A stretch of DNA of 19,007 nt from UBA1724 sp963632245 (lineage in GTDB: Bacteria > Verrucomicrobiota > Lentisphaeria > Oligosphaerales > Oligosphaeraceae): the NCBI GenBank assembly GCA_963632245.1, contig CAVGTF010000028.1, positions 1 to 19,007 of the forward strand, in the 5' to 3' direction. Below the pieces are notes generated by a model. That model did no database searches and was not told the DNA's origin. It was given only the letters and a program-made list of their open reading frames with translations. Shown here one piece after another: positions 14,059-19,007 of this stretch. The stretch's first letter is position 1; every line of letters begins with the position of its first letter. A program made the translations under genes and the position numbers.

Positions 14059-15375
14059 TCAGTTTGCCAAATCCCGGCAGGCCTGGTAGATGACCTGGAA
14101 GAGCGGTGCCACCTGGTCCAGATTGAGGCTGGAGAAAGCGACGCGGAGATTCTGCTCGCCCATAGCGATGGTTCCGGCGCCGTAGTGGTCCAGCAGATGA
14201 CGCCGCACAGCGTCTGCGCCCAGGGCATTCAGGTGAATGCACATGAAGTATCCGCTATTGAAGGGATAGGGGCGGAAGTGTTCGGCGTATTCCGGGTGAT
14301 TCTGGAAGACCTTCACGGTCTCCTGATAACGTTCCCGCATGATCTGCGCGCAATGCTCGCGCTGATCGTAGAAAGCGGGATTCCGAAGCGCGCGATCCAC
14401 CACGCGTTGAGAGAGCGCGGAGCAATTGCTCACGGTGGCGCGGATCTCTCCGGCGGCCTTTGCCTCCAGTGCGGAGAAGAGCGGGCAGTCGTCGGAGTCG
14501 GCGCCACCCACGGCAAAAGAGAGGAATCCCACGCGCAGACCCCAGACATAGCACTCCTTGGTGGCGGCATCCGCCTTGATGGCAACCAGATTCCGGGAGC
14601 GGTTTGCCAGCTTCACGAAGAGCGACTGTTTCATGGAATCGGGAGCGTAGAAGAGTCCGAAATACGCATCGTCCACCAGGGCGACAATCCGGACGCCGCG
14701 TTCGGCGGCCGCCAGGAGGGCATCGGCCAATGCCTGTCCCTCTGCCTCGCTGGGGGTGTATCCCGTGGGGTTGTTGGGGAAATTCAGGATCACCAGGCGC
14801 TTTTCGCCGGGCTTCGCCTGATCCAGGAGCGCCTTGAGGCCATCCACGCCCATGCCGCCATCCCGATTGAAGAGGGGGAAGAAGCGGAGATCCGCCTGGA
14901 GGCGGTCATCGAAATTCAGCAGGTAGTTATCCCAATTTAGGTCGGGCATAAGGACCACGTCGCCGGGATCCACAAAGAGATCGCCCACCAGAGAGAGCGC
15001 CTGGGTCAGGCCATTGGTGACCACTGGCAGGGAGAAGGGCACGCCCGCCAGGGAAGGATTGTCATGGAGGATCTTCGCCTTCCAGGCCTCGCGGAGGCTC
15101 TTGATACCATAGGAGGGCGCGTAAAGCAGCGCGTCATTGGGAGAGATGCCGGGGAGGCTATCCATGACGCAGGGAAGATTCATGGCGGTCTTGTTCTTCA
15201 ATGCCGTTCCAATGGTGGCATTGAAGTTCCCCGCCAGCTTCTTCGCCTCTGCGGACTGGCTCAGAATGCCCTTGCTGGGGAAATACATCCGCTTCCCTAA
15301 ACCCGACAACATCTCATACACGGTCGGATTCACGGAACAGATCTGTTCTTGCAGGCGTACGGCTAGCTCGTTCAT
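14059..15375 (-). CDS. PLP-dependent aminotransferase, class I/II
   Basis: 438 residues of a fold-type I aminotransferase. Visible landmarks: YAPSYGIKSLREA (85-97), NFPNNPTGY (198-206) with the conserved Asn, DDAYFG (235-240) for the pyridine ring contact, and ATKECYVWGLRVGF (271-284), where K273 is the likely Schiff-base lysine. The start, GKRMYFPSKGILSQSAEAK near 27-45, is that of a subgroup often annotated just as aminotransferase class I/II; it is longer than standard AspC or TyrB by some 40 residues. The substrate cannot be given; aspartate or an aromatic amino acid is a guess. The ATG at 15375 has a good AAGGAGA ribosome binding site, preceded by a C6/G6 hairpin. The gene stands apart, about 380 bp from the symporter upstream. 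Confidence 0.85.
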   Translation of the reverse strand: MNELAVRLQEQICSVNPTVYEMLSGLGKRMYFPSKGILSQSAEAKKLAGNFNATIGTALKNKTAMNLPCVMDSLPGISPNDALLYAPSYGIKSLREAWKAKILHDNPSLAGVPFSLPVVTNGLTQALSLVGDLFVDPGDVVLMPDLNWDNYLLNFDDRLQADLRFFPLFNRDGGMGVDGLKALLDQAKPGEKRLVILNFPNNPTGYTPSEAEGQALADALLAAAERGVRIVALVDDAYFGLFYAPDSMKQSLFVKLANRSRNLVAIKADAATKECYVWGLRVGFLSFAVGGADSDDCPLFSALEAKAAGEIRATVSNCSALSQRVVDRALRNPAFYDQREHCAQIMRERYQETVKVFQNHPEYAEHFRPYPFNSGYFMCIHLNALGADAVRRHLLDHYGAGTIAMGEQNLRVAFSSLNLDQVAPLFQVIYQACRDLAN

Positions 15376-15390
15376 CGGTATCTCCTTGCT

Positions 15391-15411
15391 CCCCCCATAA
15401 AGAAAGGGGGG
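15391..15411 (-). promoter_or_regulatory. Hairpin beside the aminotransferase ribosome binding site
   Basis: CCCCCC (15391-15396) and GGGGGG (15406-15411) can pair around a 9-nt AT-rich loop. In the minus-strand mRNA this stem ends a few bases before the AAGGAGA Shine-Dalgarno. It could affect translation initiation or protect the 5' end; no regulator is implied by the sequence. The rest of the gap at 15412-15500 shows no further clear signal apart from a small CCCCAGAATTGGGG palindrome (15467-15480). Confidence 0.35.
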
Positions 15412-15502
15412 AAATGACGTAAAGCGCCATAATCTAACCCCAAAATATCACCCTAGGAACGCCGACCCCAGAATTGGGGATTCCGTTATTTCCTCTTTCA
15501 AT

Positions 15503-15704
15503 AATGTGTGTGCGAATCTATAGGGGGGGGGACAAACCAAAGGACGGGAGGCTACCGCCCCCGCACCCCCGTTTGCTACATGGAAGGCACCAAAAAAGGG
15601 CCCCAATGCGTGTGTAAATCTATAGAGCGAGGATATCCAAAGGACGGGAGGCTACCGCCCCCACACCCCCGTTTGCTACATGGAAGGCACCAAAAAAGGG
15701 CCCC
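15503..15704. repeat. Tandem duplication of about 100 bp
   Basis: The segment 15537-15604 is repeated at 15637-15704, exactly 100 bp on, with one or two differences in a C-rich stretch. The preceding words AATGTGTGTGCGAATCTATAG (15503-15523, stated as AATGTGTGTG plus CGAATCTATAG) and its counterpart at 15605-15625 are also related. Each copy holds CCAAAGGACGGGAGGCTACC, similar to the start of the 164-bp unit at 11898, and ends in AAAAAAGGGCCCC, which in copy 2 is the left arm of the symporter terminator. Confidence 0.9.
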
Positions 15705-15732
15705 TTGGCATTTTTGCCAGGGAGCCCTTTTT
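15692..15732 (-). terminator. Intrinsic terminator of the large symporter gene
   Basis: AAAAAGGGC (15693-15701) pairs with GCCCTTTTT (15724-15732), continuing after one mismatch into CCTTGGC/GCCAGGG around an ATTTTT loop. On the minus strand it ends in TTTTTT and begins 20 nt after the symporter stop codon. Its left arm belongs to the duplicated segment. Confidence 0.88.
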
Positions 15733-15752
15733 GCGATTATGGCCGTGGTTAT

Positions 15753-18188
15753 TTACTTCGTCGGGTCGTCGGATTCGACTTCCTCGACCTCCTCTTGATC
15801 GGCGAGGGAGACATTTCCGGAGACGCGTCCGTCATCGAGGACATTCACGCTTCTGCGGGCTTCCAGGTCACGGAAGAGGCAGAAGAGGTCTTTGATGCCT
15901 CCGATACCGAACCACACGGTGGTGACTGCGGCAACGAAGAGCGGGATAATCATATTGAAGACCAGGAAGTATGCGCTCCACCACTTGATGGGCCAGGGAG
16001 TGACGACATTCCAGACTGCCACCACCACGAATCCGAGGAAGAAGCTGATGACGAAGGAGTGGAGGAACAATCCGATGGCGATGGCCTTATCACCCTTCGT
16101 ATACTCGGGAGTGATACCAACCACCTTCTTGAAGACATTGCCCCAAGTCCACTGGAACTTCTCGGGAGCAGGAGTGCCCTCGGGAGCGTAGGCACCGCGA
16201 TGAAGCATACGGTCCATATTGAAGTCCTCCTTGCAGGTGATCAGGGAGACAATCACATAGAGGATGATGGTGAAGACATTCGCGAAGAAGAGGTACTCGA
16301 TGGCGTTCACGGGGAAGCGCAGGGGATCCATCTTCCAGACGATCCAATCACCGAAGGGGGCGCTGAGGACGCGGAACATGGAGTCCACGAAACCATCGAG
16401 GCCATAATTGACCAGGAAGGGATAGACGATGTCAGCCCAGTTGCGGCTCAGCAGGATGTATCCCACACTGCCGATGATACCAGCCCACAGGGAGCACCAG
16501 GCAGCCTTGGTGGTGCCCTTCTTCCAATAGAGACCAAAGAGCATAACGGCGGGGCAGCCGGCATTCCAGACGGCGACTGCCATCTGGTTGAAGAGCTGGA
16601 TGTAATCCAACTGCGCCATATACTTGGATCCGAAGAAGAAGAAGATTCCGACGCAGATGGCCACCAGCCGGATCATGCGCACATGCTGCTTGGGGGACAG
16701 TCCGTTGGGGAAGAAGGGCAGGATGCAGTCCTGTGCGATAGTCAGAGTCGCGGAGAAGATTCGGGTATCATCAGTGGAGAGCATTGCCAGGAAGAGCAGC
16801 AGGCAGAATGCGCCGAAGAGTCCGGTGGGCAGCAGATACCGCATGGTCACGGAGAGATTCAGCTGCTGGAAGAGGGTGCGGCACTGCTGGAAGGTGTCGT
16901 TGGCATCGCCCTTGGACCACTCCATCTTGTCCTTGACTTCCTTGGAGTCGATCTGCTCCTGCGTGAGGGGCGCGCCGCCATTCATCGTCTTCTGCAACTC
17001 GGCCTCGGTCTTGATCTTGGCCTCGTCCAGGAGAGTGGTATGGATGTGTTCCAGGAACTGGGAATCCAGGTTATCCTCTTGAGAGAGAGGAGGATCGATG
17101 CCTATTTCGTGGACAATGGGCTGGATCTCGTCGATGGTCTTGTGGAGACGCGCGCGGCTACCGGGATCGGCGACGACCTCCTCCACCACACGGCTGGCCA
17201 GCTGCTGACGCACCTGATTGGCGCCAATGGCGAAGTCCTTGTGATTCAGGAAGACGATGAGGCAGATGGCGATCAGCAGATAGAAGATATTGACGATTGA
17301 GAGGCGCCAGGAAGCCAAGATGGAGGCCATCTTCTGCTCGTGGGCGGATTTTGCGGCGGTGGAGGAGCCCGCGCCAATCCAGGTAGCGGCGTGGACAATG
17401 GAGTTAAAGGCCACCACCAGCACCATGGTGAAGAAGTTGAAGTCTCGTAACTTCCCGATATCCATGGGGTTGATGAAGCTCTCGCCGGGGACGCGGTCGC
17501 AGACGGTGGGGATAATCTCCTTGGACCAGGAGAACTTCACGAGAATGAAGACCACGAAGCTGACCAGCAGGGGATAGAGAATCATTCCCTGGAGCGTATC
17601 GGTGATCACGAGGGCGAGGGTTCCTCCCAGGCAGATCAGGGTGATTGCCAGGGTCAGGAAGAAGATCATGAGCAGATCGAAGGTGGGGACCGCCACTCCG
17701 AACACATTGAGAGTGCGAGGCAGATTGAGCATCTGGATAAAGAAGCGGGCGGCCACGGCAGGCATGATCATGTTCGCCAGCATCTCAGCCAGGGAGCGCA
17801 GGCCGGCGGCGAAAATTCGGATCTTCCGATCGTAGCGCATCTCCAGGAACTGTCCCAGACTCATGGCGCGGGTCTGGCGGAAACGGTAGGTCACGTATCC
17901 CATCAGGGAGAGGAAGAGTCCCAAAGGCGCCAGGAGACTGCTCCAGAAGGTCAAGGCGAAGCCAGTCTTATACTTGACCTCCACGTAGGCCACCAGGCCA
18001 ATAATGGACAGCGCATTGGCCATATCGCCCATGTTCAGCACATATCGTCCGCAGACACGACCACAGGCCAGGTAGTCCGAGACACCACGGATATAGCGGC
18101 GGGAGTAGAATCCCATGCCGACGACGAATGCGACTGGGATCACCAGGATGATCCAGTCGATCAGGCTCATGTAAACGTTGTTGTCCAT
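15753..18188 (-). CDS. Large sodium:solute symporter (SSS family) with hydrophilic insertion
   Basis: An 811-residue inner-membrane symporter. The N-terminal half matches the SSS fold: a first helix at 10-28, the RYIRGVSDYLACGR segment, NMGDMANALSIIGLVAYVE and SLGQFLEMRYDRKIR. After about residue 318 a hydrophilic, partly helical stretch of some 130 residues (to about 447) interrupts the membrane core; the fold then resumes with LLFLAMLSTDDTRIFSATL, the Na2-site helix, and further helices to about 740. The C-terminal 50 residues are charged and end in a Glu/Asp-rich tail. SSS transporters are usually 450-650 residues. The substrate is unknown; sugars, organic acids or amino acids are all possible. 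A start seven codons further in (18170) is an alternative. The gene has its own terminator. Confidence 0.85.
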   Translation of the reverse strand: MDNNVYMSLIDWIILVIPVAFVVGMGFYSRRYIRGVSDYLACGRVCGRYVLNMGDMANALSIIGLVAYVEVKYKTGFALTFWSSLLAPLGLFLSLMGYVTYRFRQTRAMSLGQFLEMRYDRKIRIFAAGLRSLAEMLANMIMPAVAARFFIQMLNLPRTLNVFGVAVPTFDLLMIFFLTLAITLICLGGTLALVITDTLQGMILYPLLVSFVVFILVKFSWSKEIIPTVCDRVPGESFINPMDIGKLRDFNFFTMVLVVAFNSIVHAATWIGAGSSTAAKSAHEQKMASILASWRLSIVNIFYLLIAICLIVFLNHKDFAIGANQVRQQLASRVVEEVVADPGSRARLHKTIDEIQPIVHEIGIDPPLSQEDNLDSQFLEHIHTTLLDEAKIKTEAELQKTMNGGAPLTQEQIDSKEVKDKMEWSKGDANDTFQQCRTLFQQLNLSVTMRYLLPTGLFGAFCLLLFLAMLSTDDTRIFSATLTIAQDCILPFFPNGLSPKQHVRMIRLVAICVGIFFFFGSKYMAQLDYIQLFNQMAVAVWNAGCPAVMLFGLYWKKGTTKAAWCSLWAGIIGSVGYILLSRNWADIVYPFLVNYGLDGFVDSMFRVLSAPFGDWIVWKMDPLRFPVNAIEYLFFANVFTIILYVIVSLITCKEDFNMDRMLHRGAYAPEGTPAPEKFQWTWGNVFKKVVGITPEYTKGDKAIAIGLFLHSFVISFFLGFVVVAVWNVVTPWPIKWWSAYFLVFNMIIPLFVAAVTTVWFGIGGIKDLFCLFRDLEARRSVNVLDDGRVSGNVSLADQEEVEEVESDDPTK

Positions 18189-18371
18189 TCCTTATTCTAC
18201 CTGCCTTGCACTGTGTTATGATTCGTTCGATCAATTGCGCCTCTAGGGGCCTGTGAACCTCGAGGCGAGGGCTCCCCTGCTCCGTCCCGCGCGGAACGGA
18301 CAAAAGGGGAGAAAAAGTCACCCGGGCGGCTTCTTCGGAAGAGTGTCCGAGAGACGACCCGGGCGGTTTCG
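18189..18371. other. Gap between lpxD and the symporter gene
   Basis: No gene seen. Two direct copies of ACCCGGGCGG lie about 40 bp apart (near 18319 and 18358), each containing the self-complementary CCCGGG. On the minus strand the second is followed by TGACTTTTTCT, so this may be a weak terminator for lpxD. No convincing promoter for the symporter gene was found in the remaining sequence. Confidence 0.3.
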
Positions 18372-19007
18372 CTATCCTTCTAGCTTCTTTGTGAGATTCT
18401 TGACCTGCTGCGTCAGGGACTCCAGCTGCTTCACCAGCATCCGCTCCTTGGCGAATGCGCGCCGGTCCACAGCAGGGGATCCCATGACCACAGCGCCAGC
18501 GCCGGTGTCCTTGGAGACGCCGGATTGCGCCATGGCGATGGTGCCATCGCCCAGGCGGAGGTGTCCGGTGACGCCCACCTGTCCGGCCAAGATCACGCCA
18601 TTGCCGAGGTGGCTGCTGCCGGCGACGCCGCACTGGGAGACCAGGATGCAGGAGCGTCCGACCTCCACGTTGTGACCCACCTGCACCAGGTTGTCGATCT
18701 TGGTGCCCGCCTGGATCCATGTACGTCCGAAGCGCGCGCGGTCAATGCAGGAGTTTGCGCCCACCTCCACATCGTCGTCCAACTGGACGATGCCCACCTG
18801 GGGGATCTTCTCGTGACCGGCGGCGGTGGACTTATAGCCGAAGCCATCGGCGCCGATGACCACGCCGGGATGGAGGATCACGCGGTTGCCCACCAGGCAA
18901 CGCTCGCGAATGACCACATGGGGATAGAAGAGGCATTTCTCGCCAATATGCACATCCTGCCCCAGGTAGACGCCGGGGAGGATCACACATCCCTCGCCCA
19001 GTACGAC
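18372..19007 (-). CDS. lpxD: UDP-3-O-acylglucosamine N-acyltransferase LpxD, 3' part
   Basis: The 211 C-terminal residues of LpxD; the frame stays open to the window edge, so the start and the N-terminal uridine-binding domain lie outside. LpxD adds the second acyl chain from acyl-ACP in lipid A synthesis in the cytoplasm. The left-handed beta-helix hexapeptides are plain (VVLGEGCVILPGVYLG, GADGFGY, VEVGANSCIDRARFG). The catalytic His is expected in NLVQVGHNVEVG, equivalent to His239 of E. coli. The ending GSPAVDRRAFAKE and a C-terminal helix (ESLTQQVKNLTKKLEG) also fit. An apparent GTG start at 18986 is internal and should not be used. It indicates an outer membrane with lipid A. Confidence 0.93.
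   Translation of the reverse strand, partial: VVLGEGCVILPGVYLGQDVHIGEKCLFYPHVVIRERCLVGNRVILHPGVVIGADGFGYKSTAAGHEKIPQVGIVQLDDDVEVGANSCIDRARFGRTWIQAGTKIDNLVQVGHNVEVGRSCILVSQCGVAGSSHLGNGVILAGQVGVTGHLRLGDGTIAMAQSGVSKDTGAGAVVMGSPAVDRRAFAKERMLVKQLESLTQQVKNLTKKLEG

Noticed and set aside
15705..17300. Long plus-strand open frame antisense to the large symporter
   Set aside because: Same reason: an acidic, low-complexity translation opposite a clear membrane transporter.

Overview
This window looks like chromosomal DNA from a Gram-negative member of the PVC superphylum, most likely a Lentisphaerota (Victivallales-like) bacterium. Three things point there. One is a prepilin-type protein with an FTLIELLVVIAIIAILA N-terminus and an exact H-x9-DG motif, a combination greatly expanded in Lentisphaerae and Planctomycetes. 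Another is an lpxD gene, which implies lipid A and an outer membrane. The third is two sodium:solute symporters. The phylum is inferred; the Gram-negative call is well supported. Every gene I can support lies on the minus strand, so the story reads right to left.

Right part (19007 to 12391): the C-terminal two thirds of lpxD, cut by the window edge; a very large sodium:solute symporter with a hydrophilic insertion; a repeat-bearing gap with a strong terminator; a fold-type I aminotransferase; a 57-residue 2[4Fe-4S] ferredoxin with its own terminator; and an HI0933/BaiN-type flavoprotein.

Middle (12390 to 10590): 1.8 kb without a credible gene, made of repeats. It holds a 164-bp tandem repeat, a perfect 353-bp direct repeat in two copies 436 bp apart, runs of heptamers, and GC-rich palindromic motifs that recur in the other gaps. 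Each 353-bp copy carries a 165-bp segment closed by a perfect 23-bp inverted repeat and containing further nested stems. A consensus TATAAT lies just outside it on the minus strand. This is the best candidate for an undescribed element: a small mobile element, a structured RNA, or both.

Left part (10589 to 1): rpsP-khpA-trmD-rplS, the classical ribosomal and tRNA-modification cluster but without rimM. A terminator follows, then rnhB. Next comes a tight run of pcnB-like nucleotidyltransferase, D-Ala-D-Ala carboxypeptidase (TAATG overlap) and a family 2 glycosyltransferase (ATGA overlap), then an FtsB/DivIC-like protein and a class I fumarase/tartrate dehydratase beta subunit without its alpha partner. 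putP follows with a strong terminator, then a pseudopilin gene with a near-identical terminator. The gap between putP and the pilin gene contains a 55-bp nested palindrome that reads as a promoter in both directions, a row of three perfect hairpins and a 34-nt pyrimidine tract.

The genes are mostly housekeeping: translation and RNA processing, cell wall and division, lipid A, nutrient uptake. The unusual content is in the intergenic DNA. No tRNA, rRNA, CRISPR array, transposase or phage gene was seen.
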